Shown: positions 1 to 14,300, counted from the first letter of the stretch. The stretch is DNA of 64,000 nt from Chrysomallon squamiferum (GCA_012295275.1 CM022669.1:14446172-14510171), one strand, 5' to 3'. Made by a program: numbers and translations. The notes: generated by a model from the sequence alone, not told the origin.

Positions 1-1957
1 TCAACATATTCAAAGACGCAAGAGGAGCAGCTTTTTATCTTTATTATTTTACATTTTTGACATCATCTGTTTGGAATGGGAAAATATGCTATTTTATTGT
101 AATAACCACTATTAATGCATGTATGCATGTTTATTTGTATTAGAGAAATTAATACCTTGATGATAAATTCAAAGAAAAAACATTTAATAAAAATATATAT
201 TTTCATGCTTTCCTTTGTTCCTGCTTAGCATATCCTTTATGCTATTGATAAATTTTACATTTCATACTGCAAAAAGTTCCTGAAATATAGCTACAAATGT
301 TAATTGTTCAGTATAAACAGTCTAAATTTGATCAAGCAAATCTTTCTGTGACCATCCAGGACCCTATTAAGGATTTTTTCCTTCAAATACTATACCCCAT
401 TGTTCAACTTGATACTTGTGTCTATATGTTTCTGTCACTCCTTAAGGAAATGATAATGTGTTTTGGCAGTTTAATTGCCTTGTTAATCTTTTTTCAAAAA
501 AATGTTAAAAATCACTAATTTTGATAATTCGACAATAATTTGGCAACTTGTTGTATTATGCATTCTTTGACCCAGGAACCAGTAAAATATATTGTTATTA
601 ATTGAAAAAGTTTTCCTCGTTCAACTTGAAGATAATGGAACAATTAAGTATCAAGTATCATGTGATAGCATCAACAGTTTATTTGTTGATCCAGGAAGCT
701 TTTCAAAAAGAAAAATCAGTCTATCTATCTACAGACAGAGAGATAGATAAATACATAGTAATGGAAAGGTTTTTCTACAGCAAAACTGATATTATTCGGC
801 TCAAAGGTGACAATACATTTCCTCTAATCAAAATACTCCATGCTCTATCAGCCCGTTCATCTTAAAAGTCAGAGCAGAAAAGCTCTTGAGATGTTATTTC
901 TAGTGCTGAAATCATGCCATTATGACCAGGAGGAAAACAACTCCATCATCCGTTTACACTGAACAATGTGACCAGAGTATCGACCGTCCAGATCACTTAG
1001 CATAATCTGTTTACACACAATGAAATGTGATTTGCACAGATTCACAGACAAAATGAAAATCTCCTCTCCGAGGTACTTGGCTACTTAATGCAGACCAATT
1101 GAACGACTTGTTACAGTGGGAAAATGACTTGTTCAGACAGCTAGCTTCATGGATACCTCAGTAGAATGTCTGAAAAAACGAAAATGAAAATTTAGTTTGG
1201 CCCCCTCTGCCCCCACCCCAAAAAAACCCCAGAGATAACTTTCTAAAACAAAAATATATTTGAAGTGGAGAAATACATAGGTTTAATGTTATTTTAAATA
1301 CCTAAAATGTTCCACATTTGACCGTTTTCATACTAATTAATATTCCAGTGTTTTATTATTATTATTATTATTATTATGATTATTATTATTTATTTTTTTT
1401 GACGTGCCTACACATATTACATTATAAAATAATATTTAAGTACATTTTAGAATTGCTGGAATAAATAATTTTTACACTAACTAATATTACAGTATTTTTG
1501 GTACTTAACACACACGTACAGTTATTACATTATGAAATTACATTTAACCATTCATTTTTAAAATCGATGGAATATATAATTTTCATGCCAATTAACATTC
1601 CAATACACTTACGTTATGAATGCGTTATGTCTGCATTTTGTCATCAAAGGAAATGTGTATTGTGAAAATAAAAGTTAACCAGCAGCATGTGAATGGAATG
1701 TCTTATTAACAAGCTGCAGCATGCTGAGTACTGCATACTTTTATATTTATTTATTTATTTTTTTAATTTTAATAAAATTTTAATTTATTATATTATCATC
1801 ATTGTTTTTTTATTTTTTTTTTTTTTTACCCTTAAATTGCATTACACAGTGTTTGCTGGCAGTTAGGAGAATGTCTGTTTGGTGTTGTTGTTGTTGTTGT
1901 TGTTGTTGTTATGAGCTTTGATTCACCTAACAGAATGTCTATTATTGGCTTTGCTAG
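1..1957 (+). other. Flippase intron upstream of exon A
   Basis: I found no coding exon of the flippase here; the exon encoding M1 must lie further left. Most of it is AT-rich with short ATT runs near 1356-1390, poly-T and a GTT array near 1880-1910. About 602-1190 is more complex than its surroundings, with an 87-codon open frame that resembles no protein I know. Confidence 0.6.
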
Positions 1958-2056
1958 CTCATCCCGGCCGTTTCATCACTAAGTTACTATACCACGGTGA
2001 TACCTTTGGTCTTTGTGCTGTCCATTTCGGCCGTCAAGGAAGCAGTTGATGACTTC
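1958..2056 (+). CDS. ATP8B: Flippase alternative exon A (M1-M2 loop and M2)
   Basis: This exon is 99 nt, phase 0-0. The acceptor is TTTGCTAG and the donor GTAAGT. It encodes 33 residues beginning [17 protein letters not shown] and ending KEAVDDF. In the family this stretch runs from the end of M1 through the exoplasmic M1-M2 turn and M2 to the acidic pair before the A domain. It joins in frame to the exon at 6373, which starts QRH. It is a homologous alternative to exon B 1.8 kb downstream, with about 20 of 33 residues identical. It carries no stop or frameshift and both splice sites look usable, so I see no sign that it is dead. Confidence 0.85.
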
Positions 2057-4520
2057 GTAAGTCAGCTGCCCTAAACAGAGGCAATCTCATCTAACAACAC
2101 CGGCGAGGCTTTGAGCTGTGTGTTCATATCGCTTCTGTGTTAATCGCAAAAACACAACCAAAAAAAAAAAATCTCTCAAGTTTGACAAATGTTTAAAATA
2201 TGCATGAAGAAGTAAAAGTAAAAACTGCATGAGTGTTTTTTTTTATTTTTTTTTATTACCATTATTATTACTGGTTTTTATTATTATTATTATTATTATT
2301 GTACATGTATGTACTAATTTCAAAGCATGATGGTTTGTCTTAAAGTGACTGTAATGTCCAAAGTTGTGTTTGAAAAATTGGTTATGATGTTTAAACAAGT
2401 ATGCACAGATATTTGTCAAACATTTAGAGATTTTAATAGCACTGTGCTTTCTGTGTTGCATATTTATTTTGTGTTGCAGTATTCATAGTCTGCTGTTATC
2501 AATATCTGCATATGCACATGGTTTATAATGGATTATGTATACCTACTAGAAATAATCTTAATAAGTTTTATTTATATATAACTGATGTTTAAGCATAAAT
2601 AGTACAAAATTAATGCATAATAATTAAATAATTAAATAAACCACTATAATTATTTGTAACCAGTAATTTTTTTTTATTTTTTTTTTTATTATTATTATTT
2701 AAATAAATATATCGCAGAAATATTTGATAATGGACCCAATAAATTCTGAAGCATTTTTATAAATATTATAAAATTTATGCTTATCCTGATAAAATTTAGC
2801 ATGAGAAATGAGAGTCAGGGTATTTTTTTTTTTCACAAGTGAATAATAAACAAATCCATAACCATGGAATATGCACAAGCCTGATAACTTCAGTAACATA
2901 ACTCTGACACACAGCTAAAGTTAATGATGTATTCAGCAAACCAGTTATCAACTGTTACATTGTCACGAAAGGTGAAAACAAAACAAAAATTTATCATCAT
3001 GATATGAAACAGTGATAGCCCAAGCTTTGAATGTCAGATTAATTTTAGCTTTGTTATGCTTTTGAACGATATTGCTGTGTCTTTTGCATCACTTTCTTTC
3101 AGGTAATATTGTGACACTCTGAAAGCCATTATTATTTATTTTTCTGTTCTGTTTTTCATTAACATTTGTGCTTTTATTTATTTAGTTTGACTTTTTCACA
3201 GTATTTAGCCTCTACGCATTATTTTTGCTTGATTTTTTAATTTTCTTTTAATCCACAGATTATGCATCTTTTTTTGCTTTGATCATTAATTTTACTTTAA
3301 TTATTATTTTAATTTAATTTTGTTTTTAATTATCCACCATCGCAAGTTAATTAGAAGCAGGTGAAATCTGACATAGCTTCAGTTTCACAATTTGCTATTA
3401 GTCAAAACGTCTACACCTAAAATTTAAATTAATTGGCTGAATCAAAAATTACATTTTTGAAAATAATACAAAAAAATATTTTTAGATTTTTAGATTTTAA
3501 AATTATTATTTTTAACTTAACTTAACTTACAATGGTGGATAATAAAAAAAAAAACCTATTATACACTGAACTTTACAAAAATGTATTTTTTAATTGTACT
3601 CAGTTTTATTAAACTAACAACAAGTTTATAGTTTTTCAGATTTTCAAAATTAACATTTTTATTACCAAATTTATTTTTCTTTCAGTTTTTCAATTTTTTT
3701 TTTTTTCTCTGTCTTTTTATTCCTTTCTACTTACTCACCCAACTGAGTAGTACAATAAAAAGTACATATTGTATGGTTGACTGTGTAATTAAATCTTCCG
3801 CATTGCCTCACTTTATGATTTCACCTGACGATAAATTTCCGTTTTGCTTGTTGCCGATGGTTACAGCTGATGCCCGTCATTTCTTCTTTGACTCCCCTTA
3901 CCACAGTGATTCCACTTGTTGCTGTGCTAACTGTAACGGCAATAAAGGATGCAGTCGATGATATTGTGAGTTACTTTTACTACAAGACAAATTTTTAAAT
4001 TTTGTGGGTATTTTTTGCGATTATTATTAAAAAAAATAAAATTTGGTAATTTTTCAATCGTGTTCAGTTAAGAAAAATGACGTAAGAGTCCAATTTTTAT
4101 TTATTTTTATTATTTATTTATTTATTTATTTATTATTGTTGTTGTTATTATTATTGTCATCATCATCTTCTATTTTCTCTTTTTATTACAATCAACAGTT
4201 GGTCTTGTGGTTTATTTTTTATTTTCTATTTATTTTTCTATTTTGACAGTAAGATTTTTAAGATTGATATCTTGAATATTTCAATTTTTATTTTTTCTAA
4301 AACAATTTTTTTATATATTTTTATAAATGAACTGGGTATGAGGGACTTGCTTAACAATTCAAACTATTTGGTAATTTTATTTTTTCATTAGTGATCCTTT
4401 GGGACTTTACTTATTTTTTATTGATTTTTATCTTGTTAATGATTGTTTATTAATTTTTTATGATTTGGGTATTTGGGATTAACAGTTATTGGAATTATGT
4501 AGTGCATTAATAACTTAAAC

Positions 4521-4587
<67 letters not shown>

Positions 4588-4721
4588 AATAATTATTAAT
4601 TTATTTTCATCTTTTTTTACTGGTTTCAGTTTTTATAATTTACTTGTTTATCAACTCATTTATTATTTTGTTCTTCCATTTTAATTATTATTTTAAAACT
4701 TTTACTTTTTATTTCTATTAT

Positions 4722-4756
<35 letters not shown>

Positions 4757-5001
4757 CCTCTTAATGACCTGGACTCATGAGGTTTAAAAAAAATTGGGGC
4801 ATTTTTTTTTTCTTTCTTTCTTTTTAACTTAAATTTGGAATTTTTATAAAAAATTTAAAAGGAAAATGATTTTAAAAAAACATTAAAAACTGCATCAGGA
4901 GACCTAATATCCATTTTCATCTTTTCTTGGTTATGGAATTTCCTGGTTTCTGCAACATCAACTGAAGGCAAATTACACAGTTTTCAGTTTTGTTTTTAAA
5001 A

Positions 5002-5041
<40 letters not shown>

Positions 5042-8000
5042 AAACTGATTTAAAACCTACTAACTTTTCTTCACTTTTTTTATACACTGGATTTTAGAGG
5101 GATTAAAGTTTGGTTTTATTTAAAATAAAATAAATATTAGATAATCTGCACCACTTTATATAGATGTATAGTTCTTTATATATATATATATTTATTTTTA
5201 AAACTATTTCATATACATGTTATTGTTTAAATTTTCATTATCTAATATTGACAATTAATATTTATTACATCTAGTATTTCTAATGGTAAGCATTTTATGT
5301 TGAGAAGTAAATATTTTTGGTTAAGTTGCAATTTCAGTATGTTTCAAATATTATATTATGCAATTTAGAAATAAATGAAAATAAATAAATATTTATTTTG
5401 CTATTTCAAATTTAAAGTCATATCACAATAATGAGTAAATGATAATTTCATATTTCTTGTTCATATAATTTTTCTTTCAGTATTTGAAATTATTAATTCA
5501 TGTTTTTATTTTGCATTTCAAGTTATTGTTTATCATTTTAAACTTTATGTGTATAATTGTTTTGATGTTGTCTACTTCATTTTTGCATTATTTACTTAAT
5601 TTAAATTACAAATATTTAAATCATTTTCTCTAAAATTTAATGAAGTCTTAGCATTAACCATTTTCATTTAGTTTGTGGCATTATAGATATAACAATTTTA
5701 GGTCAATGGCATTATAAATATTAAAATAATTTTAATGCAGCAGTAATTAATTTTACTTTTTTTTTATGAAATTGCCTCAAGTAAGAATTGTTAAAACAAG
5801 GTGTGAAAAATGTTTGTAAGTCCTCAGGTAGATTTTGATTGAGTGTGCGGCAGTGTTTAACACTGATTAGGACAGAAAGTGCCATTGAGATCCTAGTACA
5901 TCAATCAGGAAATAAGGGGTAGAGCCAGTAAACAGTAAATTTTAGTAGTTTCACAGTTTGTGACTAACAAATAACAGATTAAACCAAATTAAAGTATAAT
6001 TTTTACATTCAGACCATTGCATCATAATTATTCAAAATAAAAAAGTACGCACCTGCATGCACTCACACATTCACATTTTGAAGTGTAATCTTTAAATATA
6101 AAAAAGTATAAATAAAAATATAATATCCCACATCAAACAAACATAGCATTTCAGATTCAAAAATAGTGCAGTTTAAAAGGTAATTTTCTAAATTTAATAA
6201 CATCATCTACATACATTTTTCACACTTGTAATTTATATATTATTGAGATATTGGTTCTGTTAATCAGAAATATTTACAAAGTTAAACAGCCACTTTTATG
6301 TAATGAAAGATCGTGTAGCACTTTCTACTGTAAATTAATTTGACACCTTTTTTTTTCATTTCAATACAACAGCAAAGACACAGGAGTGATGATCTGGTTA
6401 ACAACCGGAAGTCTGACGTACTCAGAGACGGCAAACTGGTCTCAGAACGCTGGCACACTGTCATTGTCGGCGACATAATTCGGCTCAAAAACAATGATTT
6501 TATTGCAGTAAGTATCTGTTATTTTTAACTCAAAACAAAAATAAAAATCTTTCCTTTCTGAGTTTTATTGCAATAAATATTTGTTGTTTTTGATGACGTG
6601 AAAAAAAAAAAAAAAAAAAAAAAATTATTTTTTCTGGTTTATCTGGTTGAATGCTGCTGCCTTATAAATCATTCAGTAAAGATTCCTGGTTGATTTCTAT
6701 TTCACTCCTTGACTGTATAAATATGGATTAAAAATACATTAATTCTTAAATAAAATATCTTTCTGAATTACCCGGTTGAATGGTTAACCGTATAATTAAA
6801 TTATAGTTTGTAAATATGCTCAGAAAATGATTGAGCAATATGTTTTTTATTACTTTTTTTTTTTTTTAGTCATTGAAAACAGGTTACCTGTTGAGTTGTT
6901 TTTTCTTCTCAACTCTATAAATATTGATTAAAAATGCATTACTTAAATAAAATACCTTTGTCACTTATCCACTTGAATGGTGCCTTATAATTAGATTATA
7001 GTTTGAAAATGTGCTCAGAACATTATAAGTAATACTTTTTTTTTTCTTTCCAATCATTCAAAACATATTATTTGTTGATTTTTTTTTTCTCCTTGACTTT
7101 ATAAAATATGGATTAAAAATACATTACTTCTTAAATAAAATACCTTTTTTTTTTTTTTCTCCCTCCACATATTAATAAATTATTTATTGACTTCATTTGA
7201 CAGATGATGTGCATACTGAAAAATAAAATCAATACTTAATACATCAGACTGGTCTATGACAAATTTTACAAAATTGTTCTGCAGCACACAAACTCTGGTT
7301 AAAATAGTTGTGGTTGTTTTTATCAAACATTATTAACAAGTTGTTGTGCATGTTACTGAAGTGATGCATCTGTTGATAATTATATATAAATACACACTGA
7401 AATGATTAACTGACAAATCTTAAATTTGTACACCATAATCCTGACAGAACTGTTGTTTTTTTTAGTGTACAATGGTGATAATATGTTGTTATCAAAGATG
7501 TCATTTTGCTTAAAGAAAAACAGTTTTGTTGTTCAGTTATAAATAAACAAACTACAGGAAAGTAGTCTGTTGACAACCACTAAATCTCTCTGCATCAAAA
7601 CTCATCTGGATTATTGTTGTTTTTCTGCTTTCCAGCATTATTATTATTAAGTTGTTTGTTGCCTTCTTATGACTAACACAATTATTACTGAAGGGGTGTA
7701 TATTTTGACCATTGTAACTAAACATGTAGTAGATGAAACACACTAATCAAACTGATCTGTTGACAAATCATTTAAAACTGGCCTGTACTAAAAATCAGTC
7801 AAGGCTGTTGTTTTTGTTTTTCTCCACTTCCCAGCATTGTTAATGTATTCTTTGTTATCAGTTTTGCTCGACACTTCGCACATACTGTGTGTGTTCGTGT
7901 GTGTGTCTTACTAATCAGGCTGCTGCTTGACAAGGAGATGTGTCAGCCACGTTTAGCTGTGCAATCACAAAATGCAATCATTTGTTACTGCATCCTGTGA

Positions 8001-11000
8001 TTTCATTTCCCTCTGCCATGATTAGAAAATGGAAAAACATCCTGAGAAGAACAACTCCTGCATGTACTGATGTAGAGATAACCAGTATTTCACGTTCTCT
8101 GAAATAGTGTGTGCATGTTCTTATCCAGCTTTTACTGTTTACTGACCTTAATTTATATATATATATATATTTATATATATTTTTTTTTTGAATAGGGACA
8201 AAGCTTGTTTACATGTTCTTTGTTTCTTAATACAGATAGTTGTTTTGTTTTAAAATTGGTGGGATAGAGGTAGTTTTTTAATGTCTTAAACTTAAAGTGA
8301 AAATTGTTGTTGATTGGTCATTCATTACGTCTTTTTAGAATCAGGACAGGACTATTAACCTGAAAAATTGTTCTTATTCATTTTCTTTTTAAATATTTTA
8401 AAATCTGGCCAGGACTATTAACCTGAATAAGTGTTCTTAAATTATTCATTATCTTTTTAAATATTTAAAAATCAGGACAGGACTGTTAATTACAAATAAT
8501 CAGTATTGATCTTTTTTTTTTTTTTTTTTTTTTTAATTTATCTTGACTAGGTCTTACAGGATTTGTTTAGTTTGTCCACTCTCCAAAGACATCTGTTACA
8601 GCTATTGATCATCTATTCTGCATCTTTTGTTGTTCTATTTATTGCATTTAGAGTGAACTAGTTTTAAGACTTGTTTTTCAGATATGATATGTCAATACCC
8701 TTAATCGGGGTTTATTTGTTTATTTTTAATTAAAACAAGTAGAAGCAATAGTAGCACTGTTTTTATTTATTTATTTATTATTGTTGTTGTTTGTTTATTT
8801 TTTTTTTTTTTTATTTTTTCATTTATTTAAAACAGGAAAGCTACAAGATTAGTATGTTTGTTTCAAAATACTTTCAACACCTCAATTATTTGTTATTTTT
8901 CATTTAATTCTTCTTTCTTTCTTTCTTTTTGAAAACTAACTAAATAAAATAAATAAAAAGTTAAAATTGAAAGCAACATCAACAAAAATGTGAACAGAAT
9001 TAGTTATTAAAGTCTTGTTTAATTTGTTTATCCATCAGCTCAATTAACAGATGCAATGTTATTGAATTATTATTTGTTTTTCATTTTTTATCATTTTGTT
9101 TTCTATTTTCTTTTTTTTTCTTTTTTCTACTGTGTTATCTATTTCTAAATGTAATTATAACTTTCTGATTATTCATTCATTGTTAGAATCTTTTTAATAT
9201 TAAAAAAGAAAAATACAAATACAGAATTAGTCCTGTGACACCTTTTCAATGATTTTTTTTTCTATTCTGTAATGTTTTTAATTATCTATCTATCTATCTG
9301 TATATCTGCTTGTTTTGTTTGTTTTTATTTTATTTATTTTATTTTAATTTTAATTTAATTTTATTTTATTTTAATTTTGTTTTAGTTTATTTTATAATTT
9401 AATTTAATTTTATTTTTTAATTATTTACTTTATTTTATTTTATTTTATTTTATTTACTAATTTATATGCATACTAATTAATTAATTTTTATTTGTATCAT
9501 GCCTTCATTTTATTATTTTTTATTCATTCATTTATTTATTTATTCATTCATTTACATATTCATTCCGTCATTTAATTTATCTATGTATTTATAAAATCAG
9601 ACAGAAGCCAGATTTGCACATCTGTATTATTTTTACATTCACCATGACAGAACTAATTTTACAAGTCAGATGAAAAGAGGATATTTTTGTTTGAAACATA
9701 AGTAGTGTATTTGCATAAAGATTCAAGGACTGTTACATGAAAATGAAAATAAGTAAGAAAGAACACTGCATGTTAATGAGTTCAGATTATGGAAATAATT
9801 AGTATTTAAAAACAGAAAAATGATTATCTTGTATAACATCAAAATGATTAATCAGGTCTAAATAATAGTAGTATGTGAAAATGATTACAAGAAAATATGA
9901 AAATAATTAGTTTCAGAACATGAACCCTGTGATGATTGTAAACATAAAAAACAATTATGATTGTAAACATAAAAAACAATTATGATTGTTAATATGAAAC
10001 AATTTCTGGTTGTAAACATGAAAATAATATTAACAGAATTTTAAAACAATTTAAAAAAAACAACAGAATCTGCAGTATAAACTTTAATGAAGCTATTTTT
10101 TACTGGAAACCAGCACCAGAATTATCATTAATTTCTGTTTGTTATTCTCAAAGGATTTTATAAATTAATTATAAATATTATGTTTTATGTCTTTAATGAT
10201 ATTAAAATGCTACATGTGTTTTTGTGCACCTGTCTACATGCATGCATGCAAGATGTTGTTCTGTGTTGAACGACTTTAATTGTTGTAAGTGGGATTTTAT
10301 TTCTTTCATAGGCATTTTATTAAACCTCTTGTTTTATTGTGCATATAGAATGCCTGCACATTCACTCATATCCATACATAATTATATGCATATAGATATA
10401 CAAAAGCAATCACATTCAGACATACATACATACATACATATATATATATATTTTTTTTTTTTTACTTTAAAAAAAAAAAATTTAAAACCAGAATGTAAAT
10501 ATTTTCAGTTAACTGTATTAATTCTTCATTCGTATAAACATGGCAACATTTCAGAGTGTGATCTGTTTTGATTAATTTCAAGTTACTTCATTAGTCTGTT
10601 GACTCTTGGTAAAACCAAGACGTTTCATTATTAACGATGATTTAAGTCTGTTTGAGCTGACGTTGCCAAGAATTTCTTCTCTTTTTAAACAAGTTAAATT
10701 GTTTTTCTCTATTGTGCAGTTTATTGTTTCTGAAAGCCTACTGCTTGTTTGTTTTTCATTACATTTTCTTCAACTGGCTAGAAAAAAAATATATTGTTTA
10801 TTTGAATGGAAAAAAAAAAGCCTCTTACTTTTTTCTTTTTTTTTTTTCTTTGTTTAATTTGAACACAAATATAACAGGGAAGTCATTTTTCTTCTTCTTC
10901 TTTTTCTTTTCTCTTCATTTATTTGTGGAAAATTGTCAGGTGAAAGCTATTTTTGAGGTTTAGGAGCAGGGAAGAGGATTTTTTTTTTGTGATTTATTTA

Positions 11001-11322
11001 TCATCCGAAGGTTAGGATGCCTGTTTCAGTATAACCAAAAGTACAGCCATCTGTTGCGTAATTTCACTGTGTTGTGTAGACTTTGTTGTTGAAGAAACCA
11101 CTCGGATATTTTCCTTCATACAGTTCTGGCATTCATGTCACAAAGTTCCAGCAGAAAACAAAGTAATCAACTCAATCTAAGGGCAGATCTTTGGCTTGTT
11201 GACAGGGGGTGGTGGTGTCTGTATATATTTTTTTTTTTTTTTTTTTTTTTTTAATTTTATTAAAAGAAAATGACCTGTAATTTTACATTATATTTGGTAT
11301 ACTGTTAAAATTTAATATTATA

Positions 11323-11353
<31 letters not shown>

Positions 11354-14300
11354 AATCCTTGAAATTAAATGTTATTAAGCAGGACAAGGAGACCTGTAAG
11401 AGCTCTCTTGATAGACCTGCCGCTGAAATCTGTGTGAGAGAATTGATTTCCTTCAGCTCAAAGGATCTCTGACAAATAAAAGCAGCACTGTTCTGCAACC
11501 TGCTTCTCGAACATCACAATGAAAATCAGAGAAACAACAAAAGCTGTGGCCATGTTTCCGCACAGTGTTATCAATGCAAGACCTTGTTTATTTCACTCCC
11601 AGGAGACCCCTGGGTTCATTAATCAATTAGGCAGACCAATAACATTATTTTATATCAAGTGAAGTCAGCTACATCAGAAGCAGCCAATGTGGAGATGTAT
11701 CCACTGTGCATGACAGTTTCCATCAAACGTTGTCATTGTCATTCCTGAGTCATGTTTGATGCTTTGATTTGTTACTCTGATTGATCTCTAAATGAAATTA
11801 CAATGACATTTAATTTAGATTATTGACGTAATCATAATAAATAAATTTGTGATCTCATTCAGGAATGAATAATATCTCATTATCTTAGTCTCTGTTGAGG
11901 TTTTTTTTTTTTTTTTTTTGGGTTAATCCTGCTAACCCATAAAGATCTCTCTATCCATTTGGCTGATCATATGTAGATTTAGCATTTGATTTAACTACTG
12001 AACTATTTCTTAATATCTGTCTGACTAAATCTTGAATGATGGAGCATAAAATGTTTAGATTTATATCTGTGTTCATTTGTCTGGAGTTCTGTAGATTTGG
12101 TCTTTCCTTAAAGATTGTCTTGTGTTTGACTTCCCAGTTTGTTCAGATAAAAGATAGCAGTGAAAAATTTAGATTTTCTTTAAATAAAAGTAGACTTAAT
12201 TTCTTCTTTAAATATTTACATCAAACTGCCTAATTCATCGATATAAAATATATCTCTGTGCCTTTGATTTTGAGGGTATTTTTAAGCATTTTGAATATAA
12301 TTCTTCTTCCTGATATAGTGTATCATATATGTATGATGGTTTTAAATTTATTTTTCCATTTGAAAACAAAAATATGTAGACCAACAGTTGAAGCCAAAAG
12401 TACAGGACCATCTGAATAATTTCAATTAAAATAAAAACAACAACCAAGAACTATTCCCTGGACAGTTCTTCTTATTCAACAACATGTACAAATATTACTT
12501 GATATGTGGGGTAAAAAACAAAACAAAAGGACTTGAGCATTAAAATTCTGGTTGTAGGAGGAAATAACTCAATAATACATTTTTTTTATTAGCCTTTGTG
12601 TAGCTAATAAAAAAAATGTATTATTGAGTTATTTCCTCTTACAACCAGTGTTTCTCAACTAACCATGGGAAATGTATAATATGTCAGGTTTTTTTTTTGT
12701 TGTTTTTTGTTTTTTTCTTCTTCTCACTTTGTATATTTGAATCTAAAAGGCCCTTTGCTCTTTTTATTAGAAAGAAAACAGAGCATCTTTCTTTTTCTTC
12801 TGAAGACAACAGAGTCAATAATATAAAAATTAAACAGACTATGTTCATTCATAACAAAAATAGAACCGTTGAAATGAAACCAGGGATTCTCACTTATATT
12901 CTGAAGAGACAGTTTGGTCAGGTCTCAGTATTACTTGGTGACAGTTCACAGTTTTTTTGTCACTTATCAAGTAAATTACCTTTGTTGTGTTTTTTAGGCA
13001 GATCTGTTTCTACTGTCCACCAGTGAACCTAACAGCTTGTGTTACATTGAAACAGCTGAACTGGATGGGTAAGTGATTTTTAACAGACTACCAGCATGTT
13101 AGATTATATATTACTTAATCTGTAAAATCTTAAAATGTTTTAGCAAGGCTGGAGTTAAATTGTAAACTTTGTTTTAATTTATTTTGTTTAAATTTAATTA
13201 TTAAGAAATGATTTCTATGTATAATAATAATAATAATAATAATAATTTATTTTAATTACATTTATTTCCTTGTATATGATATTTCTTTTCAATTTTCTTT
13301 TTTAGTTAATATTTTTTATATTTTTAATTGCATTGCCAGTGAAACCAACTTGAAAGTAAAACAAGCAATACCAGAAACAGCCAAAATGGGAGACAACCAT
13401 GAAGAAATGAGTTTGTTTAATGGTATACTCGCAATTTAATACCTTTCAGCTGTCTTCATTTTAAAAAAGTGGAAGTGATGATTTTAAAATTGTTTTGCAA
13501 AACAGAATCATTTAGTCTAAACATGATTCTGATTATAATGAAAACCTTGCATTCAGAAATTACTCTAAGAATCATTTCATTATTACCATGTTAAGAAATT
13601 CATAAATGTATATATTTAGTAATGTCAGATGTTTCTGAAAGAGTAATATTAAGTAATAACAAGTTACATTTTATGCTTTGGTGTAAAATATGTGACCTTA
13701 TGTATTCATGTGTCTGTGTGTGTGTGATCCTGGTATGTCTGTATGTTTTATATTTTACATGGATCAATCAATGCACATGTACAACTGAGTTGGTTTATGA
13801 ATTTGTGTGTTTGTATGCGTGAGAAACTATTATTAACGTTACATATTTTGTATTAACTGAACACTTAATTAAACGTAACGGTATTTCACATTACAGCTGA
13901 GATCGTCTGCGAAGCCCCCAACAACAGACTGAACAAGTTTGAAGGGAAAATGACGTGGCGAGGCAAGACATACGCAATCGACAACGACAAGATTCTTCTC
14001 CGTGGCTGCGTGCTGCGCAACACGCAGTGGTGTTACGGTCTCGTGATATTCGCCGGGCTCGACACCAAGCTGATGATGAACAGCGGGAAAACCACTTTCA
14101 AACGCACACACATTGATCGCCTTATGAACCTTCTGATCATTGGGGTTAGTCTTTTTTATATATATATATAACTTTATATATTTTTCTTTTTGTTTCAGAG
14201 TTAATCTTTTGTCGATAATGTGATCCATTTTGATTATGATTTTAATTTTTTTTTTTTTTTCCAGTTTATTAAATAACAGTGTTACAGTATTATAGAAAAT

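Larger units (their letters stand above)
6508..12997 (+). other. 6.5-kb flippase intron
   Basis: No coding exon recognised. It holds diverged tandem duplications (6634-7148 and 8341-8490), a vaguely repetitive stretch at about 7230-7850, a non-repetitive stretch at 7860-8110, many poly-T and ATT runs, a 28-bp tandem repeat near 9930-9990, a complex segment at about 11380-11760 and a palindrome at 12548-12648. Confidence 0.6.

Noticed and set aside
3966-6372. Possible third copy of the alternative M2 exon
   Set aside because: Searched by eye for the VIPLV...AVDD pattern with splice sites; none found.
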